Positions 51,900 to 60,243 of a stretch of DNA of 64,000 bases are shown in pieces. The notes beneath the pieces were generated by a model. That model worked only from the letters and a program-made list of their open reading frames with translations, made no database searches and had not been told where the DNA came from. Source of the DNA: UBA4782 sp034429195 (GTDB lineage Bacteria; Chloroflexota; Anaerolineae; Anaerolineales; Anaerolineaceae); NCBI GenBank assembly GCA_034429195.1, contig DAOUGQ010000002.1:62001-126000 (forward strand). The letters run 5' to 3'. A program made the position numbers and the translations under genes. How positions within the stretch are numbered: the stretch's first letter is position 1; every line of letters starts with the position of its first letter.

Positions 51900-53459
51900 A
51901 TGCCTAAAGAATTTCTCCTTGCCATTGATAATGGAACCCAAAGTGTTAGAGCATTGATCTTCAATTTACAAGGAGAATTGGTTGCGAAAACCAAAATAAA
52001 GCTTCCTGAATACTTAACTCCAGCACCGGGGTTGATCGAACAAGAACCTATCGTCTTTTGGAATGCTGTTTGCCAGGCATGCCAGGCGCTTTGGCAGGTG
52101 CCTGGTGTGGATAAAAAAGCAATTGCTGGTGTTGCCATTACCACCCAACGCAGTACATTAATCAACCTGGATAAAAGCGGAAACCCGCTTAGACCAGCCA
52201 TCACCTGGATGGATCAACGTCGTACAGAGGGATTAAAGCCAGTAAGTGGTTTTTGGGGAATTGCATTTGCTCTTTCCGGGATGTCTGAAACCGTAAAATA
52301 CCTGCAAGCTGAAGCAGAGTTAAATTGGATCCGGACCAATCAACCAGACCTTTGGGAACAAACAGATAAATATATACAATTATCCGGGTACCTGACATAT
52401 AAGATGACAGGTAGAGTAGCTGATTCAATTGGTTGCCAGGTAGCTTATATACCTTTTGATTACAAAAAGAAGGATTGGGCGAGCAGATTTGATTGGAAAT
52501 GGCAGGCTGTGCCAATAGAAAAATCAAAACTGCCTGAACTTGTACCACCAGGGGAAAAAATTGGTGAAATCAGTCATGAAGCTTCGGTAGAGACTGGGAT
52601 ACCTGAAGGATTACCTCTCATTGCTGCAGCTGCAGATAAAGCCTGCGAAGTCATTGGTGCTGGCTGCCTGGAACCGAATATTGCCTGCTTGAGTTTTGGA
52701 ACGACAGCAACGATCAATACAACGCATAAAAAATACGTAGAAGTCATTCCATTAATTCCCCCGTATCCATCAGCTGTGCCAGATGCGTATAGTATGGAAG
52801 TTCAAATTTATCGCGGTTATTGGATGGTAAGTTGGTTTAAACGAGAATTTGGAATGAATGAAGAACGCCTTGCGCAGCAGCGAGGTGTCGAAGCGGAAGA
52901 ATTATTCGATGATCTGGTCAATTCGGTACCTGCTGGTTCCATGGGATTGGTCTTGCAACCTTACTGGTCACCAGGGTTAAAGGAACCAGGACCTGAAGCG
53001 AAGGGTGGCATCATCGGATTTGGCGATATCCATACCCGGGCTCACATTTATCGATCCATTATCGAAGGATTAGCTTATGCCTTGCGCGAAGGTGCTGAAA
53101 AGACTTCCAAAAGGAGTGGTATTCCCATTACTGAAATTCGCATAGCGGGAGGAGGAAGTCAAAGTAATGCTGCCATGCAGATCACAGCAGATATATTTGG
53201 GCTGCCAGTATCTCGCCCACATGTATATGAGGCTTCGGGATTGGGAGCTGCCATCGATGCAGCGGTTGGGCTGGGATTACATCCCAACTTTGAAACGGCT
53301 GTTAAGGAAATGACTCATCTGGGAGAAACTTTTACACCGGTGAAAGCAAACCATGCGTTTTACGATGAACTATACAACCGGGTATATAAAAAGATTTACA
53401 AACAGCTCAAGCCGCTGTATAAAGAAATCCAGGATATAACCGGATACCCACCTAAATAA
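51900..53459 (+). CDS. FGGY-family carbohydrate kinase (glycerol kinase-like)
   Basis: The frame opens at 51882; the ATG at 51900 after AGGAGG is preferred and gives 519 residues. The family segments are LAIDNGTQSVRALIFN, GVAITTQRSTLINLDKSGNP, ITWMDQRRTEG and, near the end, EIRIAGGGSQSNAAMQITAD and EASGLGAAIDAAVGLG. Members phosphorylate glycerol or sugars with ATP. Glycerol is a natural guess next to glpD, but the sequence is not a typical GlpK and another polyol is possible. It ends two bases from the converging HAD gene. Confidence 0.9.
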   Translation: MPKEFLLAIDNGTQSVRALIFNLQGELVAKTKIKLPEYLTPAPGLIEQEPIVFWNAVCQACQALWQVPGVDKKAIAGVAITTQRSTLINLDKSGNPLRPAITWMDQRRTEGLKPVSGFWGIAFALSGMSETVKYLQAEAELNWIRTNQPDLWEQTDKYIQLSGYLTYKMTGRVADSIGCQVAYIPFDYKKKDWASRFDWKWQAVPIEKSKLPELVPPGEKIGEISHEASVETGIPEGLPLIAAAADKACEVIGAGCLEPNIACLSFGTTATINTTHKKYVEVIPLIPPYPSAVPDAYSMEVQIYRGYWMVSWFKREFGMNEERLAQQRGVEAEELFDDLVNSVPAGSMGLVLQPYWSPGLKEPGPEAKGGIIGFGDIHTRAHIYRSIIEGLAYALREGAEKTSKRSGIPITEIRIAGGGSQSNAAMQITADIFGLPVSRPHVYEASGLGAAIDAAVGLGLHPNFETAVKEMTHLGETFTPVKANHAFYDELYNRVYKKIYKQLKPLYKEIQDITGYPPK

Positions 53460-53461
53460 TT

Positions 53462-54259
53462 TCATCTGTGCGACAACATTTCACGGAAAAGACCCTCTTC
53501 ATTTGGCTCGATCACGAAATCAGCTGCATTGCGTACCTTTTCTTCAGCGTGGGGTAAAGTAAATGATCGAGTAGCCACAGAAAATAATGGCAGGTCGTTT
53601 TCTCCATCTCCCGCCACAAGAATTTCAGCTGTTTGAGGGATCTGAAGCTCTTTAAGAAGCTCGAGCAGTGAATTCCCTTTGTTCACTCCTTGTGGTGTTA
53701 CTTCGACAATATTCGCCTGACTGAAAGCACGTTCAACAGGTAGAGGAGTAACTGAATTGTAGAAAGGTAGCAATTGATCTGGATCGGTATTTAGAGCCAT
53801 GATCTTCGTCATCCGTAACATTGGATCATGTCTGTTAAAAACGCCTTCACGGAATTTATATCTTTGAGATGATTCTTCGCTGAATGTATTGGGATGTAGA
53901 ACAAAATGGTGTGTATCTGTAACCATAAAAAATGGTATATGGGGGAACTGTTCGACGATATCAATTAACTGTTGTTGTATTTCAGGATCGAAAGTTTTTA
54001 CGTGCAACAATTTTTCATTTGGCAGATAGGTAATTGCTCCATTTTGCAATACCAATGGAAATTGAATGGGGCAATCGGTAAATAATCCATGTTTATGGAA
54101 AATCTCTTTCACTGAAGCAATAGATCTGCCTGATGCTGGAATAAACACAGTTCCGTCATTTGTAGATAGAGCTGTTAAATCACCAGACCGGATGCGTTCA
54201 CCTTTGACTAAAAGTGTGCCATCCAGGTCAAAACAAATAACTCGTTGATCATTTTTCAT
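53462..54259 (-). CDS. HAD-superfamily (Cof-type) phosphatase
   Basis: The 265-residue protein has the HAD motifs VICFDLDGTLLVKGERI (nucleophile aspartate), SGRSIASVKEIFHKHG, a lysine in NKGNSLLELL and EILVAGDGENDLPLFSVA. The large cap between them is of the Cof type. Such enzymes dephosphorylate sugar phosphates or cofactors in the cytoplasm. The ribosome site before the ATG is weak. The gene stands between converging neighbours and its substrate is unknown. Confidence 0.9.
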   Translation of the reverse strand: MKNDQRVICFDLDGTLLVKGERIRSGDLTALSTNDGTVFIPASGRSIASVKEIFHKHGLFTDCPIQFPLVLQNGAITYLPNEKLLHVKTFDPEIQQQLIDIVEQFPHIPFFMVTDTHHFVLHPNTFSEESSQRYKFREGVFNRHDPMLRMTKIMALNTDPDQLLPFYNSVTPLPVERAFSQANIVEVTPQGVNKGNSLLELLKELQIPQTAEILVAGDGENDLPLFSVATRSFTLPHAEEKVRNAADFVIEPNEEGLFREMLSHR

Positions 54260-54281
54260 AGTTTTTCGATTATACCCGGAA

Positions 54282-54315
54282 AAAAGAATACCGGGCGGTC
54301 AACCAGACCGCCCGG
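54282..54315 (-). terminator. Terminator downstream of ftsZ
   Basis: CCGGGCGGTC (54291-54300) pairs with GACCGCCCGG (54306-54315) over 10 GC-rich bases around five. On the minus strand it is followed by TATTCTTTTTTCC, so it ends transcripts coming from ftsZ. Confidence 0.85.
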
Positions 54316-54332
54316 ATGCGTATGTTTCTATA

Positions 54333-54421
54333 CCTGGCAGGGAGAGCTGCCAGGAAATATTTACCCATTAAGAGGAACCGGTTTTCATAAACCTCCTTCT
54401 CTCCAGTTTTTCGGGAGAAGG
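54333..54421 (-). other. Two further hairpins between ftsZ and its terminator
   Basis: CCTGGCAG/CTGCCAGG (54333-54340 with 54347-54354) forms an 8-bp stem around six bases. CCTTCTCTCC/GGGAGAAGG (54395-54404 with 54413-54421) forms a stem with one bulge. Neither has a T tract. They may stabilise the 3' end of the ftsZ message. Confidence 0.5.
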
Positions 54422-54456
54422 AATGCAACAAGCAACATTTTTAGCAATCTACAGGT

Positions 54457-55650
54457 TTATTGCCTGTCATTTTCCGATTGAATGTCAATGTGTCGTCGTT
54501 CTCCACGATTCCGCAGGAAGGCTGGAATTTCAAGGTCTTCAGTGCGGATCATCTTGGGTGTAAATTCCACCGGAACCTGCTGAGGGGTGGTTTTTTCCAC
54601 TTTATCGACAATCGGTTGTGGGCGATGAATAGACGGCAGATCAAATTCCGAATTGCTGCGAGTTGTACGGGTTGAGGTTGGCATGCGAACGCCAGTACGA
54701 TCAAACCCGGTTGCGATCACGGTCACACGAATTTCGTCACCCATTGTCTCATCGATTACAGCACCGAAGATCAGGTTGACATCTGGATGGGCTGTTTCAC
54801 GAATAATCGCTGCTGCCTGGTTCACATCGAACAAGGTCAGGTTGTTACCACCGGTGATATTCAACAGAATGCCACGTGCACCATCAATTGTAATATCGAG
54901 TAGTTTGCTGGTGATGGCAGATTCTGCTGCAATGCGGGCGCGATCTTCACCTGAAGCACGACCAACTGCCATGAGTGCGGCTCCACCTTCTGCCATAATC
55001 GCACGCACATCTGCAAAATCCAGGTTGACCAAACCACTAGTCGAGATCAACTCGGAAATGCCCTGGACGCCCTGACGTAGTACATCATCAGCTACTTTGA
55101 AGGCATCTTGCAAGCTGGCACGTTTGTCGACAATTTGCAGCAAGCGATCATTTGGGATTACGATTAGGGTATCAGCTTTTTCTTTCAATCTCTCGATACC
55201 CGCTTCTGCAGCCTGTAATCTCTTGGCGCCTTCAAATGTGAAAGGTTTGGTAACCACGCCAATCGTCAATGCACCAATTTCTTTGGCGATTTGTGCCACA
55301 ATGGGTGCACCTCCGGTGCCGGTTCCGCCACCGAGACCTGCAGTAACGAATACCATATCTGCGCCGCGCAATGCATCATATAACTCATCGGCTGATTCTT
55401 CAGCGGCTTTGCGACCCACATCTGGATTTCCACCAGCGCCTTTACCCTGAGTGGTCTTATCACCGATGCGAATCCGGGTTTCTGCCTGGTAGTGTTGCAA
55501 AACCTGTCCATCGGTATTGATGGCAATGAATTCTGCTCCCTTCATGCCGTCAGAGATCATCCGATCAACAGCGTTGCATCCACCACCGCCCACACCAACG
55601 ACCTTGATGCGAGCAAACTGTTCAAACTGTGGTTGATTGTATTTCTCCAT
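54457..55650 (-). CDS. ftsZ: Cell division protein FtsZ
   Basis: The 397-residue tubulin homologue has IKVVGVGGGGCNAVDRMI at the start, the GTP-binding GLGGGTGTGGAPIVAQIAKE and the T7-type region with NLDFADVRAIM. A linker of about 60 residues leads to a C-terminal peptide (DLEIPAFLRNRGERRH) for FtsA binding. It forms the Z ring in the cytoplasm. GAGGAGGAACC precedes the ATG. It is the last gene of the division cluster, followed by a strong terminator. Confidence 0.98.
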   Translation of the reverse strand: MEKYNQPQFEQFARIKVVGVGGGGCNAVDRMISDGMKGAEFIAINTDGQVLQHYQAETRIRIGDKTTQGKGAGGNPDVGRKAAEESADELYDALRGADMVFVTAGLGGGTGTGGAPIVAQIAKEIGALTIGVVTKPFTFEGAKRLQAAEAGIERLKEKADTLIVIPNDRLLQIVDKRASLQDAFKVADDVLRQGVQGISELISTSGLVNLDFADVRAIMAEGGAALMAVGRASGEDRARIAAESAITSKLLDITIDGARGILLNITGGNNLTLFDVNQAAAIIRETAHPDVNLIFGAVIDETMGDEIRVTVIATGFDRTGVRMPTSTRTTRSNSEFDLPSIHRPQPIVDKVEKTTPQQVPVEFTPKMIRTEDLEIPAFLRNRGERRHIDIQSENDRQ

Positions 55651-55724
55651 TGGTTCCTCCTCTGTCTCTAAAAAACGATATCAATGAAAACTATGAACAG
55701 ACCTGAAAGGTCGAATTTCTTAAT

Positions 55725-56972
55725 TTATGGCAATAATGAACGCAAGAATCGTTTTATCGAATCCCAATTAATTCCTCCAGATGAATGATCCCTCGATGAT
55801 CCTCCTCCTCGCCGTGGAGCAGGGGTGATATTGTCATTCATGATCAAAGCCCAATACAATAAACCGACACTGGTGGAGTATGCAGGAGAATGCAATTGAT
55901 CCACCAAACCGACAAGATTTTCAGGTTTGACGATCTGCACTGGCAGCCCCAATACCTGTGTAGCCAAGCTGCGAATGCCAGGAAGATTGCATACTCCACC
56001 CGTAAGTACTACACCTGCGGGGAGTAGCCCGTCATACCCTGATCGTTTAATCTCCGCTAAAACCAGTTCGAAAATTTCAGCTACACGAGCCTCGATGATC
56101 ATAGCCAGGTCTTTACGGCTAACCTGAACAGGTTTTTCTTCGCCAAAAGATCGTACACTAAATGTTTCAGATGCATCCACATCATTTTCAACGGCATAAC
56201 CGTATTGTTTTTTAACATCTTCTGCCACCGTAATAGGCAGATGCAACCCTTGTGCGATATCTGAAGTAACATGATTGCCGCCTACTGGAATGACAGCGGT
56301 ATGCCAGATATCGCCTTCGATGTAGATTGCCATATCTGTTGTTCCGCCGCCAATATCCACAACTACAGCACCCATTTGACGTTCAGTTTCGTTCAATACT
56401 ACTTCAGCACTTGCCAGTGGGTTCAGTACAAATTGCACAACCCTGACCCCGGCAGCTTCAACACATTGACGCAAATTTTCAACGGTGGCAGCTGCAGCGG
56501 TGATGATATGTGCCTCGACTTCCAATCGGTATCCATGCATTCCAATAGGAGAGCGGATACCACCTTCACCATCAACCGTGAACCCACGCTGGATGACATG
56601 AATAATCTCACGGGCATGGGGGATGGCAACTGCCTGTGCTGCGTCCAGAGCCCGGTCGATGTCATCTTGCGTAATTGCCCGTCCTGAAATTCCAACTACA
56701 CCGCGGGAATTAACTGAAGAGACATTTGCCCCTGCCAGACTGACTAACGCAGAGGTGATCTCAAGACCAGAAGAGCGTTCTGCTTTTTCTACAGATTTTG
56801 CGATTGCCAGAGACGCAGCCTGCAAGTCGACGATCGTCCCGCGGCGGAGCCCTTGAGAGGGTTCAATGCCTACACCTAGAATACGCAGATTATGCTCGCC
56901 CTCTACGCGAGCGATCAGCGTACAGATTTTTGTAGTGCCAATATCAATTCCCACAACAATTGGTTCGTCCAT
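55725..56972 (-). CDS. ftsA: Cell division protein FtsA
   Basis: The 415-residue actin-like protein has the phosphate 1 motif VVGIDIGTTKICTLIA, a 1C domain with VSLAGANVSSVNSRGVVG and the phosphate 2 motif AVVVDIGGGTTDMAIY, then VVLTGGVCNLPG. It ends in an amphipathic helix WDSIKRFLRSLLP that would bind the membrane. It tethers FtsZ to the membrane. The gene starts two bases after ftsQ with a GGAGC ribosome site. Confidence 0.97.
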   Translation of the reverse strand: MDEPIVVGIDIGTTKICTLIARVEGEHNLRILGVGIEPSQGLRRGTIVDLQAASLAIAKSVEKAERSSGLEITSALVSLAGANVSSVNSRGVVGISGRAITQDDIDRALDAAQAVAIPHAREIIHVIQRGFTVDGEGGIRSPIGMHGYRLEVEAHIITAAAATVENLRQCVEAAGVRVVQFVLNPLASAEVVLNETERQMGAVVVDIGGGTTDMAIYIEGDIWHTAVIPVGGNHVTSDIAQGLHLPITVAEDVKKQYGYAVENDVDASETFSVRSFGEEKPVQVSRKDLAMIIEARVAEIFELVLAEIKRSGYDGLLPAGVVLTGGVCNLPGIRSLATQVLGLPVQIVKPENLVGLVDQLHSPAYSTSVGLLYWALIMNDNITPAPRRGGGSSRDHSSGGINWDSIKRFLRSLLP

Positions 56973-56974
56973 AA

Positions 56975-57970
56975 TTATTGCTCCAGGCGGTAGTAAGGCG
57001 CATCGATGAATTCCAGATTGATCATGGTAGGTTGAGCGCCTTCAGCACTTAACTTATCAACCAGTGTGTTATAAACCTTGATCTTCTCGTCCAAATTTTC
57101 AAGGGTTGATCCAATATATACCTTCCACCCTCGTGGATCACCCCAACCAAGTCCATTACTCTCACTGTAAATAATTGCAGCTCCAGTCCCCAATTGCTCA
57201 CTTAATTTTTGTGCAGCAAGGATGAATTCGGGTTTTACCTTATCTGGTGTTTTTATATATTCATCATCCGTGTTGGTCTTTTCTACCGGAGTTGGGTTAA
57301 GAACCATCGGGGGATTACTATCAGACATAATGGTTAATGGCACGATCTGATCTCCACGGGGAGGGAAGAGTACACCTTCTGCATCGATCCACTGTACCGT
57401 TTCATCTTGTTCCCAAGAAATTACTGGTACGCGTTCACTGGCACTAATGATCAAGTTCGCCGGGAAATTAACATGAACAGTGATATTGGAAAGATCTGGA
57501 AATGCGGCCTGTAAAGTAGATTGGACTTCTTCTGGATCGATAGCAAAAACTGGTTCACCGGTCACCAATAAAGCTGATTCGAGATCTGTTGCTGTAATAC
57601 GCTCAAAACCAACCAGAACAGGCTGCTTTACTCGGAATTGTTCCAAATTCGTTAAGAGGATAAGCACACAAAGAAACAGAACAGCCAATATTGCTGATGC
57701 TAGCCGCCATCCGATTTTTATGACAGGAACTGAAGGAGTAAGCATTTCCACTCCAGAGGACCCCATAGAAATGGCATATTGCCTGCGTGGTTGATTATAG
57801 GCACGCCGGATCACGGGTGTTCCTACGTTGCCTCTTACTGTAATAGGGGGACGATATGTGGTGGTGCGTTTTACTTGCTCACCTGCTTTAATCACCCTTT
57901 GTTGTGATTGCTGGTTACGGCGGGCTCGAATCCTCTCAGAACGAGTGGTCGAATCGTTACTCAACCTCAT
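56975..57970 (-). CDS. ftsQ: Cell division protein FtsQ/DivIB
   Basis: The 331-residue protein has an N-terminal cytoplasmic basic part, one membrane segment (about residues 90-108, ILAVLFLCVLILLTNLEQF), a POTRA-like segment (VLVGFERITATDLESALLVT) and an outer FtsQ domain (VPVISWEQDETVQWIDAEGV). It links early and late division proteins. Its ATG overlaps the ddl stop (ATGA) and GGAG precedes it. Confidence 0.93.
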   Translation of the reverse strand: MRLSNDSTTRSERIRARRNQQSQQRVIKAGEQVKRTTTYRPPITVRGNVGTPVIRRAYNQPRRQYAISMGSSGVEMLTPSVPVIKIGWRLASAILAVLFLCVLILLTNLEQFRVKQPVLVGFERITATDLESALLVTGEPVFAIDPEEVQSTLQAAFPDLSNITVHVNFPANLIISASERVPVISWEQDETVQWIDAEGVLFPPRGDQIVPLTIMSDSNPPMVLNPTPVEKTNTDDEYIKTPDKVKPEFILAAQKLSEQLGTGAAIIYSESNGLGWGDPRGWKVYIGSTLENLDEKIKVYNTLVDKLSAEGAQPTMINLEFIDAPYYRLEQ

Positions 57971-59139
57971 GCTTTACTCCCATAAGTACGGATGGTACGA
58001 TCATTTTCCGCTTTTCTTTCCAATGCAAGTTCGACCAACCGGTCGACAAGCTCTGGGAAACTGATTCCGTCATTTTCCCACAATTTAGGGTACATACTGA
58101 TATTCGTAAAGCCTGGTATGGTATTTACTTCATTGACATAAAGCACTGATGAGTCTTTATCAAGTAAGAAATCAACACGAGACATTCCAGCGCAATCGAT
58201 CGCTTGATAGACTTTTATTGCGATCTCTTTTGCCTGATGAATGATGCTTTCATCTACATGCGCAGGAACATAGAGCATTGTGCTGTTATCAATATACTTT
58301 GCATCGTAAGAGTAAAAATCTGCGACGGGGCAAATTTCACCCGGGTTGGATGCCTTGGGATGATTATTCCCCAGAACACTCAATTCGATTTCTCGAGCAT
58401 TGATACCTCGTTCCACCAGGATTCGGCGGTCATATTGTGCAGCTTCGTTTAATCCTTTCAAAAGGTCTGAACGGTTATAGCATTTTGAGATGCCAACAGA
58501 TGAGCCCATATTGGCAGGTTTCACAAACAAGGGATAAGCGGTCAATGCTTCGCAAGCCTGAATGACCCTTTCTGGGTCACTTTCAATTTCATCTCTTCGG
58601 AAGGCAAGATATTCAGATACAGGAATATTGTGGGCTTTCATCAGGTCTTTGAAGAGGATCTTATCCATGCCAACGGATGATGCCAGCACACCAGCTCCGA
58701 CATAAGCGATGCCAGCCATTTCAAATAAACCCTGAATGGTACCATCCTCTCCGAATGAGCCATGAAGTACGGGAAAAACTACATCCAGGGTATTTACTGA
58801 ATCAAGGATCGTTCCATGAGAAGTGCTCTTGCGTGCATAAAGGGTATTATTTCCTGGTTCTGGAAGGAGTACAACTGGAGTCAGGTTTTTTACGTTTCCA
58901 TCGACTAAATTCTGGCGTAGATTTTCACCGATCATCCATTTACCATCACGGGTGATAGCGATAGGGATAACATTATATTTTTCCTGGTTTATTTTTCCAG
59001 CAGGGATTTCGTCAAAGTTAAAGCTGGTATCTGACTTTGGATTCAAAGCAGCCATGATGGAGCGAGCAGACATAAGAGAGACATCATGTTCTCCCGATCT
59101 GCCACCAAAGATCACACCGATGTTAATTTTAGATTTCAT
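57967..59139 (-). CDS. ddl: D-alanine--D-alanine ligase
   Basis: The frame opens far upstream at 59301, within murB; the ATG at 59139 starts the conserved domain (MKSKINIGVIFGGRSGEHDV) and is preferred, giving 390 residues. ATP-grasp motifs are PLFVKPANMGSSVGISKC, AREIELSVLGN, ICPVADFYSYDAKY and AGMSRVDFLLDKDSSVLYVN, with NEVNTIPGFTNISMYPKLW at the end. It joins two D-alanines for the pentapeptide in the cytoplasm. It overlaps murB by 11 bases. Confidence 0.95.
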   Translation of the reverse strand: MKSKINIGVIFGGRSGEHDVSLMSARSIMAALNPKSDTSFNFDEIPAGKINQEKYNVIPIAITRDGKWMIGENLRQNLVDGNVKNLTPVVLLPEPGNNTLYARKSTSHGTILDSVNTLDVVFPVLHGSFGEDGTIQGLFEMAGIAYVGAGVLASSVGMDKILFKDLMKAHNIPVSEYLAFRRDEIESDPERVIQACEALTAYPLFVKPANMGSSVGISKCYNRSDLLKGLNEAAQYDRRILVERGINAREIELSVLGNNHPKASNPGEICPVADFYSYDAKYIDNSTMLYVPAHVDESIIHQAKEIAIKVYQAIDCAGMSRVDFLLDKDSSVLYVNEVNTIPGFTNISMYPKLWENDGISFPELVDRLVELALERKAENDRTIRTYGSKA

Positions 59140-60061
59140 TCCATTCACCCAATAATTCAATTTCAAGTTCAAGTTCGACATCGAACTGTGTTTTAACCGT
59201 TTTTTGCACCAGGCGAATAAGTCGAACAACATCGCTGGCGCTTGCATCCTGCTGGTTAACGAAGAAGTTAGCATGCACCGGGCTGATCTCAACCCCTCCA
59301 ATGCGAGTACCCTTCAACCCGGCTGCTTCGATTAAGCGTCCTGCATGATCACCTACAGGATTCTTGAACATCGAACCCATGCTGGCGCCTGGGGGTTGGG
59401 TTTTCCGGCGACGATCATTGAATATTTCCATGCGTGCCTGTACTTCTTCTTTTGTGCTGTGAGTGAGCTTAAACTGAGCATTAAGGATCACTACTGGTAC
59501 CTGTGTGCGCTTTAACACACTGGAGCGATAAGTAAATCCAAACTGCTCGCAATTCCAGCTCTGTCTACCATAATTCTGGTGCAAGATTTCTGCCATGATC
59601 AGGCATGATTGGATATCACTTCCATGAGCACCCGCATTGCCATAAACTGCACCGCCCACTGTCCCTGGTATGAAAGCGGCCCATTCCAGACCACTGAAAC
59701 CATGGATAGCTGCCTGACGAGCAAGTCCACCCAAATTGGTACCAGATGAGGTTATTACGAATGGTGCTTCGACGTTTTTATTAAAATGAATTGCTTTTGC
59801 CCGGTTTAAAATCACTATGCCGCGATAACCGTGATCAGAAATAAGAACATTGGATGCATTCCCTAAAATTCGGTAGGGAATATCCAGTTGCCAGCAAATT
59901 GTGACAGCTTGTTCCAGCTCTGAAAGATTATTGGCGATTACCAGCCCATCAGCTCTGCCACCGATCCTGGAGGATGTATATCCTCCCAAGGCTGCATTTA
60001 CCTGGAGTTTCTTTCCAAGTGCTGATTGAAGCTGGTCCATTGTACCGGGGTTTAAGTTCAC
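59129..60061 (-). CDS. murB: UDP-N-acetylenolpyruvoylglucosamine reductase
   Basis: The 310-residue protein starts with a GTG at 60061. The FAD-binding part has YTSSRIGGRADGLVIANN, LGNASNVLISDHGYRG and WAAFIPGTVGGAVYGNAGAH. The catalytic serine lies in GASMGSMFKNPVGDHAGRLI and the C-terminal GTRIGGVEISPVHANFFVN is present. It makes UDP-MurNAc in the cytoplasm. The start overlaps the stop of the small gene upstream (GTGA), so the pair is translationally coupled. Confidence 0.96.
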   Translation of the reverse strand: MNLNPGTMDQLQSALGKKLQVNAALGGYTSSRIGGRADGLVIANNLSELEQAVTICWQLDIPYRILGNASNVLISDHGYRGIVILNRAKAIHFNKNVEAPFVITSSGTNLGGLARQAAIHGFSGLEWAAFIPGTVGGAVYGNAGAHGSDIQSCLIMAEILHQNYGRQSWNCEQFGFTYRSSVLKRTQVPVVILNAQFKLTHSTKEEVQARMEIFNDRRRKTQPPGASMGSMFKNPVGDHAGRLIEAAGLKGTRIGGVEISPVHANFFVNQQDASASDVVRLIRLVQKTVKTQFDVELELEIELLGEWNEI

Positions 60062-60243
60062 TTCGTCTTTACCTCAGGGGCATAATTCTTTAGAAAATCA
60101 ATCAATTTTTCGACCTGTTCTTTTTCGTTGGCAGATAACCTTTCCACCGGGAAGAATCGATGGAAATCCACTACTTCCTCTTTGCTAGTTACTTGAGTTG
60201 TGGCACGAGGAGAAACAAACAAATTGGTTTGAATATCAGCCAT
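60058..60243 (-). CDS. Small unknown protein between murC and murB
   Basis: The 61-residue protein (starts MADIQTNLFVSPRATTQVTS, ends with the helix LSANEKEQVEKLIDFLKNYA) has no membrane segment. The AAGGAGGTGAATC ribosome site directly before its ATG is among the best in the window. Its start overlaps the murC stop by eight bases and its stop overlaps the murB start by four. Both overlaps show that it is read as part of the murein operon. I do not recognise a family; a small accessory protein of wall synthesis is only a guess. Confidence 0.75.
   Translation of the reverse strand: MADIQTNLFVSPRATTQVTSKEEVVDFHRFFPVERLSANEKEQVEKLIDFLKNYAPEVKTK

Noticed and set aside
59140..59301. Extension of the ddl reading frame upstream
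   Set aside because: The extra 54 residues lie inside murB, lack any Ddl feature and precede the conserved start at 59139.
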